From positions 1 to 10,587 of the forward strand of contig JAOXYB010062079.1 in assembly GCA_028565635.1 (NCBI GenBank): a stretch of DNA of 10,587 bases, in the 5' to 3' direction. This DNA comes from Phoronis ovalis. Lineage: Eukaryota; Phoronida; Phoronidae. The stretch's first letter is position 1, and each line of letters starts with the position of its first letter. Shown here in pieces: positions 1-8,089 of this stretch. The notes below the pieces were generated by a model that made no database searches, had not been told where the DNA came from, and worked only from the letters and a program-made list of their open reading frames with translations. The position numbers and the translations under genes were made by a program.

Positions 1-73
1 CATGTCAACAATTGTCAAACTTCTTCAAACCCCCTCCCCCCCTATTTTGTTGACATAATTAATGGACGGCCCC
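1..73 (-). mobile_element. Probable terminus of a DNA transposon or MITE cut by the window edge
   Basis: Read on the minus strand from 73, the sequence starts GGGGCCGTCCATTAATTATG, followed by TCAACAAAATAGGGGGGGAG. This architecture (GGGGCCGTCCAT-type tip, TACGTCA-like box, then a G run) is one I recall from MITE families in invertebrate genomes. There is also a short exact inverted repeat, ATGTCAACAA (2-11) with TTGTTGACAT (47-56). The partner terminus would lie to the left of the window, so neither length nor target duplication can be checked. Confidence 0.4.
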
Positions 74-149
74 ACATCAAAGATATATAATGTAATAGTA
101 ATCAATTAAATAATAACACAAATAGTCCAGAAGGAATTGAGCAAGTCTA

Positions 150-331
150 AAATATAATTTGCCCTTCAAAATAATTTGAATTATCAGACTTTAGTTGCAT
201 TCTACGATTTCAACTTCTAAATGAACATTCTTTTGGGTCACCTTGTATAATACTTGGACCGCATGCCACCTGGTGTCAAAACGCTCATGCCATTCATGAT
301 GCTCTGAAGCCCTCTCTGTCATCCTCTTTTG
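150..331 (-). mobile_element. Possible decayed DNA-transposon fragment
   Basis: On the minus strand this stretch has a less A+T-rich, coding-like part (331-240), then ATACAAGGTGACCCAAAAG (248-230), which resembles the ACAxGGTGxCCCAAAA ends and post-stop sequence I recall from Tc1/mariner-like elements. One frame gives a glycine pair followed by a stop at the GGTGA, reminiscent of transposase C-termini ending in a GGH-type motif. No intact domain is visible, and this call is a guess. Confidence 0.22.
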
Positions 332-1600
332 GACAAAATTTAATGACTAAAAATATGAAAAAGGCAGAATATTTACTTAGAGTGTCAGTTAACTTACATC
401 AATCTTGAATTTTTTTAGGGAATTCAGTGTTTTTTTGCAGTCCAATTTGAGCACAAACTAGAATTGCAGTCTGCTCATTTTTATATAAAGCAAGTTTTAA
501 ATTCCCATGAAATGATAAGACGGTTAGCTGCATTTGTCAATTTTTAATACATTGGTCAAGTATAAAATTTTAAAATGCACTATTTTTGTTTTAAGATTAC
601 AGCAATGAGCATGTTTACAAAAGTAGCTGGTAACCTGTGGCTTGGGATTCTCTAAACTTATGCAAAATGGACTCATAAACAAGTTAGTCAGTGCATAATT
701 AGTTAAAGCTACTTAGTTACTTTTAATGGATATTGATACACTGCGGTATGGGTGGGACAAGTACTAGATAACTGGCCATGTAAAGTAGACAGTGCTATTT
801 GTTGCTGATTGTACCAGAGTGAAATGTTGTTTCATAAGGCAAAAATCCAATTTGGCAATTAGACAATTAAAAACTAAGCGGAAAATTAAGAAATCACACA
901 GCTGGCATCCTGGTCATAATAGTGAGCACAATACATGTATCATTTGGCAGATTCAAAAGTTTTTTTTATTTATTACTCAATTACAACAAAATCAATGATA
1001 ACAAAAAGAAATAAAAATATCTTTGGAATGATTGAATAAAGTACAAAAAAAAACATTTAAAAAAAGAAAAAAGTAAAGCTTCAAAGAAATGGATGGACTA
1101 CTATAAAATTTGGACCTGTCTCAAAGCATGGAAAAATAAGCTCAAATATATTCAACAGTTAATATTCTAGCTTACATTGCATAAAATCTGTGAGTTTGCA
1201 TAAGTTAACAGAAAAAAGTACTACACTAGCAAAATGTAATCCACTAAAACCCTACATCATGATTTACAAAATTTTTAATTAAAATGTAGATACAAAGTAT
1301 AGAATCTGGTACAGATTAAAGCTAAGCTTTCACTAACATACCTGCTCTTTAAATCAGGTTTAACAGATTATGATCATGCAATAACCAAATACTACAAATC
1401 CATATGCAGAGAAAGATGTAGGGAGTATTTTTATATGTTTAGAGGCTTGGTGATCATTTTTACCATACACATACATTAACAATTAAAAGTTTCTCTAGTC
1501 AGTGCTGTAAGAATAAGGTAGATTAAAGAATCCCCATTGTTCCACTACACAGGTACTGGGTACTTGGTTTATATAGGAAGAAACAAGTCCTGGAGGTACC
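332..1600. other. Intergenic, A+T-rich; nothing recognised
   Basis: Contains A and T runs (for example 960-1075) and a chance ORF on the plus strand at 792-998. No exon, RNA gene or clear repeat can be supported. Confidence 0.6.
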
Positions 1601-1649
1601 TGCCAAAAAACTTGGTGGAGGTGTGAGGCCAAAGGAAAAAAAAAACCTA

Positions 1650-1945
1650 ATCACATGGCAAAAACTGCATTCGGAAAATATACCCCATCATAAAAATTCA
1701 GTTGCAAAAGACACATCCAATGGTAAAAAAATCCTAGAAATCTACACTTTTAAAAATGTATGCCCTATGGCAAAAACAGTAAACAGAATCCTGGAAATTG
1801 CATGGGTGAAATTTGCACCCAAAAATGTAGCACCCTGTGTTAAATTTATTGAAAATATATACACCATGGTTAAAACTTATCTGTGAAAAGAATACCTCAT
1901 GGTAAAGTGTTAAATATGTAAAAGATATTCCATAGTAAAAGTGCT
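1650..1945. repeat. Degenerate tandem repeat, period about 33 bp
   Basis: A core like CCATGGTAAAA recurs. ATGG or its variant starts at 1655, 1687, 1720, 1767, 1802, 1866, 1899 and 1932, and a diverged copy (CTGTGTTAAA) lies near 1835. Spacings are 32, 33, 47, 35, about 32, about 32, 33 and 33. Copies have diverged strongly apart from the core, so this is an old minisatellite. The 33-bp period keeps reading frame, which explains the open frame on the plus strand at 1623-1886 and its recurring K-rich blocks; I do not call that a gene. Similar A-rich sequence (GCCAAAAAA, GGCCAAAGG) may extend it leftward to about 1600. Confidence 0.6.
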
Positions 1946-3200
1946 GGCTGGAAAAAGGGAGCCATGGGGCAGCATAATATATATACAGTCACTGTGAATG
2001 GCAGTACCCCTCCTCCCCAGGGTACATAAAGCTTCACTACACACTAATGGAGACACTTTATGTCAACATGACTAACTGTAACAGCAGTTTTTAAAATTTA
2101 TCACTAAAGGGATTTGTGTGCATAATAGTATTTTTCTTAGCATAACCAGTTCCACTTCCTATCAAGAAGTTGTGTCCAAAATTGTAATATTGAGATTGTG
2201 AAGCTACACTATATATCTCTGCAGTTTGTTATTAGTTAGGATAATAAATGCTTAATCTAAGGCACTTATAATTACAAGTTGTACTTTCAAAATGTTCAAA
2301 ACAATGCATACAAAACAACAAATTATATGGAAGACGTACTTTTGTACTAACATATTACACATAATTAATAAATGTAAAAGGGAAATAGACATGACCATTC
2401 TATTTTAAAGTTATTAGTGTCTAAATATACATTTGCTTTTTTGTGATCAGCATGAAAGTAAGTGGGAAAAAAGGGACAGAGTATCTAAATTGACTGGGTT
2501 CATAATTAGCAAAATATCTATATCGGAATAAAAACAAGTTTCAAATGCTAATTTAATACTTAAGTCTGTAATTTTCATGTTGGATGAGTACTTTTTATGG
2601 TGCACGTAAACTCGCATCATTTTGTCATTAGGATTACCTAACTAACCACTGGCTATATATACTTTTGTCAATGAAGTGACAGAAGTAAGTGGAGCTAAGG
2701 GCAGTTTTGAAGTCGCAGAATTAAATTTATGTCAATATGCATTTTTGAAAATTATGAAAATCAGCATGTGAAAGAACTTCGTCAGGGGCTTCCCCCAGTT
2801 CTTTTATACAGAACATAAAAAAGAAAAAGGAAATTTGGAACGTAAACAGTGTAAAACATAGAAGTGACATCTGTTTATCTTTTACTTCAGTAGTAGCTTG
2901 GCAAGCATTCATCCTATAAATCAATAACCTTAATTCCATTGTAGTATGTCCAACATTTCACAATACTGACTTTTTACTAGTGACAGCACTACTATTAACT
3001 ACCAGACTAACAGCAACACATAGGTTTCAAAGACAGCAAGAAATTTTCAACTATATGATCTGTGGTTAAAGTCACATAAGAAGAATGTGATTGATTTCTT
3101 ATAGTTAACTGAAACACTACACAATTGCTACATGATACTTAAAATTGTTACATTTATAATTAACAACAATAATCTTTAAAAATCAAAAAAGAGTTGCAGA
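1946..3200. other. Downstream intergenic or 3' UTR sequence; no gene seen
   Basis: A+T-rich sequence with no recognisable exon. The minus-strand ORF at 2727-2939 starts with ATG and holds a phenylalanine-rich hydrophobic run, but it has no family resemblance and is probably chance, or lies within a long 3' UTR. Confidence 0.6.
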
Positions 3201-3206
3201 TTTAAT
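3201..3206 (-). terminator. Candidate polyadenylation signal ATTAAA
   Basis: The minus strand reads AATTAAATCTGC, 46 nt after the stop codon, followed by a T-rich stretch (CTCTTTTTTG) and GATTATTGTTGTT, which could serve as the downstream U/GU-rich element. In such A+T-rich DNA this hexamer is common, and a longer 3' UTR is possible. Confidence 0.3.
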
Positions 3207-3251
3207 TAATTTAAAACCAAAACTAAACTCTAAAAAACTTTTTTCAGTAGC

Positions 3252-3446
3252 TTATTTCTTGTGTGCTTTATATTTCCCTTGTACTACCAGATAATTCAGT
3301 TGTTCTTGATCATTCAATGAGTCACAGCTTTGAGACATTCCTCGTTTGTGTTCAATAATGCGACAAGGATCGTGGCGACTTAGGAAATGTTCTAATGTGT
3401 CCCAACCTCCACCAACACGTACCATTAAATGCTTGCCTTTTAAAAG
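3252..3446 (-). CDS. GAS2: Coding exon 6: second half of GAR domain, C-terminus and stop
   Basis: Encodes residues 304-367 and the TAA stop (3252-3254). It starts [20 protein letters not shown], followed by SRHDPCRI, which completes the GAR domain (VRVGGGW and HDPCR are near invariant). The tail ends [14 protein letters not shown], matching the end of vertebrate GAS2. The stretch between the GAR domain and NYLVV ([19 protein letters not shown]) lacks the SRVD caspase site I recall in human GAS2. The acceptor TTCTCTACAG is strong. Confidence 0.94.
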   Translation of the reverse strand, partial: LLKGKHLMVRVGGGWDTLEHFLSRHDPCRIIEHKRGMSQSCDSLNDQEQLNYLVVQGKYKAHKK

Positions 3447-6400
3447 CTGTAGAGAAGGAAAGTTAAATTAAATAATTGTACAAATTGAGAAATAATAAAG
3501 GTGATATAGATGTTTTGATCACTGAAGTTACAGGAAATGTTTAATAGTGTACTACAAGAGAACATGACATACGACAATATTTAACATTTCCCTTCACCTA
3601 TTGATCTCTCAGGGGGTATCTGGTGATATATCTTTCTGATGATTTAATAATTGCTAATTATTGCACTCTTTAGTAGAAAATTGTCTGAAAATATCAATCT
3701 CCTGTAGCTTAAAAGTTCTGTAGATATTGTAGGATGAGGTAAAACTGAAGGAGTAATGGGCATTAACAGTAAGGACATATGCTGATGGTGATTGTTTGGT
3801 GGTCAAGGGAGTATTATAAAAAAATCAATTAAAGATCACCTTACTTAACAAAATTAAATACTAACCCTAATAAACACAATTTTACCACCCACTCTGTATG
3901 TCCCTTCTCGAATTCTTTCTATTTCAAATAAATGCTCACATCTGCATTGGCCGGCATATTTCTTAACCTGGTTAGTAAGAAACAAAATCCAAGTGTTAAT
4001 AGTTAACAAAACATTTATAAAAAAGACTAAATAAAAGGTGTTAACAAATTTTCTCTTGCGTATACACACCTTAAACATGAAGGGAGTACTTTTTCTTCAT
4101 GAACATTCATTATTTACTCCCAGTAAATGTTCATTGTTAAATATAAATAATTACCAAACTTTAGCTTACAAACAAAGGAAGTGTCCATCATACGATTAAG
4201 AAGAAAGACATGAATCATTCCACCTGTATATATGAAATTTGCATGACATCAAAGATTTGGTTGCAAGCGTAAGTTTTTACTTCAACTGATTAAATTTTAA
4301 AGTATTGGAGATTTTTTTCTGTTTATATTCTTTTTGTTCTCAGTTCAACTACTTCAGATACTCACCTCTCTATCTAACTCAGACTGCTTTGGTTTTACTG
4401 GTGTAGAAACATTTTTGTCACTAACAGACGGTGCAGAGTTACGCCTGCTTTCTGACTGTATAATGCTGCCTACAGACTGGGCCCTTTTCTTCCTTACAGC
4501 CACGTTTTCAAAATCTGATTTTGCAGATGTCACATCACCTGCACCATCATTTCTATATTCAGCAGAAGAAGGTCTCATGGAAGATGTATCATTTTGTATT
4601 TCCTCAATAATAACGTTTTTCAGTTTATATTCTGTTGCTTCACCTTCTCCATTTTCTTTTTCAATTTCACCATCTATTTCTTTTTCAAGTTTGACTAAAG
4701 TAGGTGGTTCCAGTCCAAACTTTAAACCTATTCTGGCAAGTTCTAGCAAACATAGAACAACAGATCTTTGTTGCTTATGTAAAACTGGAAAAAATGGTTA
4801 AGAAAATCTATCAAAGTTTTCACAGGTATATGTAACATAAGAACAATGTGAAGCTAAATATAATCAACATGAACCAAAAGAGCAAACAACTTCTGACCTC
4901 ATAATGATACCTTTACAAGTACTGGGAAACTGGTGGAGAAACCTAGGGGAGAAATTCACAATCAGGTGATAGAAATCAAAAACATATAGAACAACAAACA
5001 TGAACAATAATACATGGCAATGGTTTCAAGATGAGTACACCACATCTTATTGCTTACCAGATCTGAATAAGCCACATATAAAGAAAACAAAAATATAATT
5101 CCATTCCATATGCCTTAGATAATTACATCGAACTGGAATACGGCCACCAAAATGTCTGTGTTCTAAACGTTTTTACCAAAAAAAATTTAAATTCAATAAA
5201 TTACAAAATAAAAAAAAAATTCTGATGTCTTAACACAACACCTTCATCAAGCAAACATTATTTTTTCTTCTCAGTTAGTTTTTTATCCATATTTGAATTC
5301 ATTCAAGCATAACATAACTTTTCAAATAAATATTCATACAGAAAATCTTACCCAGTCCTTCTGTTTCAAACAAATACTCCTCCATGACACCATAATCTCT
5401 ACACCACTGCAAGAAATTGGCTGTATTGTCCCTAGCAAACCATGTTCCTGACTGAGCATTTTCCTTAAACTTTATTTTGTGCTTTGGCACTTGAGAATCC
5501 TATAAAAACATTTATTTATCATTTTACTTAGGGATCATCTCAAAAATTATCGCAATGACCGCAAACGTATAGTGTTTCGTAAAGGGGGCAGGGGGGTTAA
5601 AATCCTTTTTTTTTGCTTGTCAATTTTTTTCGACAGCACAGAGACGTTTTAGCAACCTTTTTCGATTACTGAACTGATATTTTTCTCTTGCACCTGCCTT
5701 TTGAAAAAGTATCTGACGGCCCTGATTTCGCTTCTGAAATTGGTTGTCAGTTTCTACACCTGCGTGACGTCCAAATCTCACTAACCCCCCTATGTTTGAC
5801 CAGGGGGTGGGGGATAATTCCTATACAAAACACTATACGTTTGCGGTCATTGCGATAACTTTTGAGATGATCCCTTACATAGATATAAAATGCAATATAT
5901 CTAATTTGGCCAAACATAGGAATAACACAATTTCTAAATGTTATTTTTTATCAAAATGTGATGGGGGATTCTATTTGGTATGATAATACCAAAAATATTT
6001 TTTGCTCTAGATTTTCCAGATAAGCAGCAGTTTGCATTTAGTCACTAATTACTCAAAGCATTGACAGTATAGGAACTTGATTAGTGGTTGTATATTTATA
6101 TAAAGCATTTTTTAGTATTGAAGTTGGTCCTATAGCTTCTTTTTTGTAATACTGGCCAATATAAAGATATAAAGATACTGGCCAAGAAATGCTGTATGTA
6201 ATAATAATTTATTTTATTTATGCAACAGACTTAATACAATTATTTCCTACTAAATAGGATTCAGTACCATTACACCCATGTAAATATACTTCAGTGCATA
6301 AGAGTGGTAACTCTCATGGTAATATACAGTCAAGTATTTCCAAGTCCTGTATTCTATTACCTTTGGTTCCAGGCCTTCCTGTTGGCATTTATTGGCTTTA

Positions 6401-8076
6401 TCACATATTAAATTGGCAAGCTGACACACATACACACCATTGTCTAAGACATCAATAAAATTGTTCACTGTAATGTCAATATCTGAAAATAATGAACCTA
6501 TGTTATCTTCTTTGAGGTTTACAGTTTCGCCAGCATTTGTTGCAACAGAACGTGAATTTTTTTGCAACAGGCAAGTCTTGCTACTACATCACTTTTATTT
6601 TATTATGACTCCAAGTACCATTATAACTTGATGTATTCACTTAAATTGTATTAAAACCACTTTTTAAATTCATTTTTTCTTGGAATATCAAGGAAAAAAA
6701 AGAAAAGTAGTTACTGTGAAAAAAATATAATATTTGTTTATTTCACATGGCCACTGGAATAGTAAAAGAACTTTCAAGCATTTCCTATTTGCCTATGAAT
6801 CTTTTGCAGATAAATGCTGAAAGTTGTGCAACATAATGTGAATATTCCGGGAAATATTCTGTGGCCGGGATTCTATGTAATAGAAATGCAAAGCGTTCAC
6901 ACATACTGAAATGTAACATAACTATTTTAACATAATATCAATAACAGAAACAGATAAATGTCATTATCATACATCCTGTGGAGAAAGAAAATGTCTTTAT
7001 CAATATCTGTTTCTAGTTTATCTTTAGTTCCCTCAACTTAGTTGGTTCATTGTGATATAATTGAACTTTCCTGATTTGCTATGGAAAGGATAATAATTTC
7101 CATGGAAATAAACTAGCCCATTGTCATAAATTTCTTTATTGTCTCATTGATTGTATAGTTTCAATAGATTTTATTATGAACTTTATTCAAAGAAACTACT
7201 AATAATAACTTCCATAGTAAGATTGTAGATAATTGACATTTAATAATGTTCAGAAATTACCATGTCTTCTCATTATAATCACATGCTTAAATTTAGTACA
7301 GTCTCACTTGACAATGTGAAGTTTAGATCATTATTAAAATGATACAGAGTGTATGAAACTATTTAATAAATGTTGTGAGATTTGAGAAGTTTTAACAATT
7401 ATTGTATACTTGGTATAATTTAATTGCAATTTTAATCCACTGCTGTTAGTTTCTGAATAAGAAATTTGTCCCAAAAGTTTGAACAAATACTGTGCATTTT
7501 AGGAGCTATAAAATGGTTTTAGTTTGACATAGCTTATAGGGCGTTTACTCAAATATTAAAAGAACTGTTTCTAATCACGTGTATCTCCTATTTCAGCATT
7601 GGTAAAACCTCATACAAGACTTCGCCCAATTTTGGCCAGAGAATATCTGAAATTATCTTGGTTTTGGGCATACATAGTGACACAAAATAAACAGATTTAC
7701 ACTTTTGGAGAACTGTCACTTCCAGTCTTCATTTCTACTTCAGCAGTAACACAACTTAAACTTTCCAAAATTAACTCAATTAAGCTGTTAAAAAAACCCA
7801 AAAAACTAACTGATATTTAGTTGATTTCAGGCATTAGAAATGGGTTTTCTGATTTATTGTTATATTTTTTTATCGACATGCTTCATCTCTACAGTGCTTC
7901 AGAAAGACATACATCAATGGCACAAATTTAAATAAAGACATTCTACAAACTTGCTTACCTAGAAGTTTTTTCAGCCATTCTGCCAAATCTTCTTTTAATG
8001 GAATCAGATTTTTTTCCTGCTGTTCAGCAGCCAGCTTCTGTAGATCATGATTGTCATCATGCTCTCCTACTTCCAT
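3252..8076 (-). CDS. GAS2: GAS2-family CH/GAR cytoskeletal linker protein, complete, six coding exons
   Basis: Join complement(3252..3446,3866..3967,4366..4784,5352..5499,6361..6482,7959..8076), 367 residues. Seen: a CH domain at about residues 25-160 with LDNG (52-55) and [15 protein letters not shown] (101-115), a charged linker at about 167-269, and a GAR domain at about 270-335 with GTYRVG (291-296), VRVGGGW (312-318) and HDPCR (328-332). The tail keeps NYLVV and YKAHKK, as in vertebrate GAS2. Intron phases are 1,0,1,0,0. Known for the family: the CH domain associates with actin and the GAR domain with microtubules, so the protein crosslinks the two in the cytoplasm. GAS2L1-3 and fly Pigs have long C-terminal extensions; this protein stops just after the GAR tail, so it resembles GAS2 itself. 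It is longer than human GAS2 (313 residues, from memory), mostly in the linker. The start is the first ATG after an in-frame TAA. The family call is very secure; orthology to GAS2 rather than a GAS2L gene is likely. Confidence 0.93.
3447..3865 (-). other. Intron after coding exon 5; nothing recognised
   Basis: A phase 0 intron of 419 nt splitting the GAR domain, with donor GTTAGT and acceptor TTCTCTACAG. No repeats or coding signal. Confidence 0.88.
3866..3967 (-). CDS. GAS2: Coding exon 5: first half of GAR domain
   Basis: Encodes residues 270-303. It begins [20 protein letters not shown] and continues [14 protein letters not shown]. The CxC pair (277, 279) and the GxYRVG...FIR motif are hallmarks of the GAR (GAS2-related) microtubule-binding domain; the cysteines help form a zinc-stabilised fold in the family. 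The exon is 102 nt, exactly 34 codons, phase 0 at both ends. The donor AGG|GTTAGT has T at intron position 3, which is unusual, but homology fixes the junction: FIR joins directly to LLKGKH. Confidence 0.92.
3968..4365 (-). other. Intron after coding exon 4; small hairpin inside
   Basis: A phase 0 intron of 398 nt with donor GTGAGT and acceptor CTAACCAG. It contains the inverted repeat at 4099-4134. No gene. Confidence 0.88.
4099..4134. repeat. Short inverted repeat (9-bp arms) in intron
   Basis: ATGAACATT at 4099-4107 is the exact reverse complement of AATGTTCAT at 4126-4134. An alternative inner stem, ATTTACT/AGTAAAT around a CCC loop, overlaps it. It is probably incidental in A+T-rich sequence. 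Confidence 0.5.
4366..4784 (-). CDS. GAS2: Coding exon 4: end of CH domain and charged linker
   Basis: Encodes residues 130-269 and is the largest exon. Residues 130-166 complete the CH domain: [20 protein letters not shown], then [15 protein letters not shown], close to vertebrate GAS2. Residues 167-269 are a low-conservation linker. Its first part is acidic (about 167-195); later it is basic and serine-rich, with RKKR (227-230), [10 protein letters not shown] (240-249) and STPVKPK (256-262). RRNS fits a basophilic kinase site, and RKKR could serve as a nuclear signal or tubulin-binding patch; both are guesses. The linker accounts for most of the extra length over human GAS2. Acceptor TTTTTTCCAG; donor GAG|GTGAGT, phase 0. 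Confidence 0.93.
4785..5351 (-). other. Intron after coding exon 3; nothing recognised
   Basis: A phase 1 intron of 567 nt with donor GTAAGA and acceptor TTTTTTCCAG. It is A+T-rich with several A runs near 5180-5220 and has no repeats or coding signal that I can see. Confidence 0.88.
5352..5499 (-). CDS. GAS2: Coding exon 3: CH domain core, [15 protein letters not shown]
   Basis: Encodes residues 81-129 plus one base of codon 130. It contains [19 protein letters not shown] (97-115) and then YLFETEGL, the most diagnostic part of the GAS2-type CH domain. The acceptor reads TTTTTATAG and has only a short pyrimidine run. The donor CTGG|GTAAGA is good. The MITE in the preceding intron ends about 30 nt upstream of this exon. 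Confidence 0.95.
5531..5581 (+). repeat. Left terminal inverted repeat of the MITE
   Basis: Begins GGGATCATCTCAAAAATTAT and continues through CGCAATGACCGCAAACGTAT to TTTCGTA. Pairs with 5824-5874 at 49 of 51 positions. Confidence 0.9.
5824..5874 (-). repeat. Right terminal inverted repeat of the MITE
   Basis: Reverse complement begins GGGATCATCTCAAAAGTTAT and ends TTTTGTA. It differs from the left copy by A/G at repeat position 16 and C/T at position 48. Confidence 0.9.
6361..6482 (-). CDS. GAS2: Coding exon 2: CH domain, LDNG segment
   Basis: Encodes residues 40-80. It begins [16 protein letters not shown], which matches the conserved stretch after the first CH helix (hydrophobic-x-x-LDNG), followed by VCQLANLI. 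The acceptor is TATTTTCAG. The donor AAG|GTAATA is weaker than consensus but keeps phase 0. The 122 nt plus one carried base make exactly 41 codons. The frame remains open upstream of the acceptor to about 6567, but that stretch ([13 protein letters not shown] and so on) has no counterpart in the family, so I treat it as intron. Confidence 0.92.
6483..7958 (-). other. Intron after coding exon 1; no gene seen
   Basis: A phase 1 intron of 1476 nt with donor GTAAGC and acceptor TTTTCAG. It is A+T-rich and unstructured. The plus-strand ORF at 7599-7820 follows a TTTCAG but has no recognisable family and no matching donor; I regard it as chance. Confidence 0.85.
7959..8076 (-). CDS. GAS2: Coding exon 1: start codon and beginning of CH domain
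   Basis: Encodes residues 1-39 plus the first base of codon 40. The segment starts [10 protein letters not shown], an acidic leader, and continues to [19 protein letters not shown], the helix that opens the CH domain in GAS2 proteins (family pattern: E-x-N-L-x-P-x-K-E-D-L). The ATG at 8074-8076 is supported by an in-frame TAA four codons upstream, inside the same exon. The donor is CTAG|GTAAGC, giving a phase 1 intron. The exon probably begins at 8089, after an acceptor reading TGCAG, which would leave 13 nt of 5' UTR here. Confidence 0.92.
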
Positions 8077-8089
8077 ATTAAGATATTAC

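Larger units (their letters stand above)
5531..5874. mobile_element. MITE, PIF/Harbinger (Tourist)-like, 344 bp
   Basis: Terminal inverted repeats of 51 bp (5531-5581 and 5824-5874) begin GGGATCATCTCAAAA and differ at only two positions, both transitions. The element is flanked by a direct TTA at 5528-5530 and 5875-5877. The 3-bp TTA duplication with G-rich termini is typical of PIF/Harbinger elements (known for the superfamily), so I assign it there with moderate confidence. The interior has G/C runs just inside each end (for example 5584-5597 and 5784-5814) and no transposase frame, so it is non-autonomous. CpG content is higher than in the surrounding intron, which fits a recent arrival. 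Confidence 0.88.
5500..6360 (-). other. Intron after coding exon 2, carrying a MITE
   Basis: A phase 0 intron of 861 nt with donor GTAATA and acceptor TTTATAG. About 40% of it is the inserted element at 5531-5874. The remainder is A+T-rich, with a small local duplication of ATACTGGCCAA and ATAAAGAT around 6149-6185. Confidence 0.88.

Noticed and set aside
792-998. 68-codon plus-strand ORF
   Set aside because: Starts at a TTG-type codon and is lysine-rich, as expected for A+T-rich chance frames.
1650-1945. CRISPR-like spacing of about 33 bp
   Set aside because: There is no conserved repeat with unique spacers of fixed length, the copies are degenerate, and the genome is eukaryotic.
2770-2800. 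Near match of GCCCCTGACGAAGT (minus strand) to GCCCCTAACGAAGT in the right-edge array
   Set aside because: A 13-of-14 match between two sites is expected by chance in a window of this size, and the flanks do not align.
2727-2939. 70-codon minus-strand ORF with an ATG and a hydrophobic run
   Set aside because: No family resemblance and no splice context; it lies downstream of the gene in A+T-rich sequence.
4334-4801. 155-codon plus-strand ORF rich in serine and phenylalanine
   Set aside because: It is antisense to the large coding exon 4366-4784, whose minus-strand translation matches GAS2 at the end of the CH domain.
6483-6567. In-frame extension upstream of the LDNG exon
   Set aside because: The frame is open, but an acceptor TTTTCAG lies at 6483-6489 and the family sequence joins LL directly to the residue at 6482; the extension has no homology.
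7599-7820. 73-codon plus-strand ORF following a TTTCAG, possibly a nested exon
   Set aside because: It starts at a non-ATG codon, has no recognisable motif and no good donor, and its composition fits chance.
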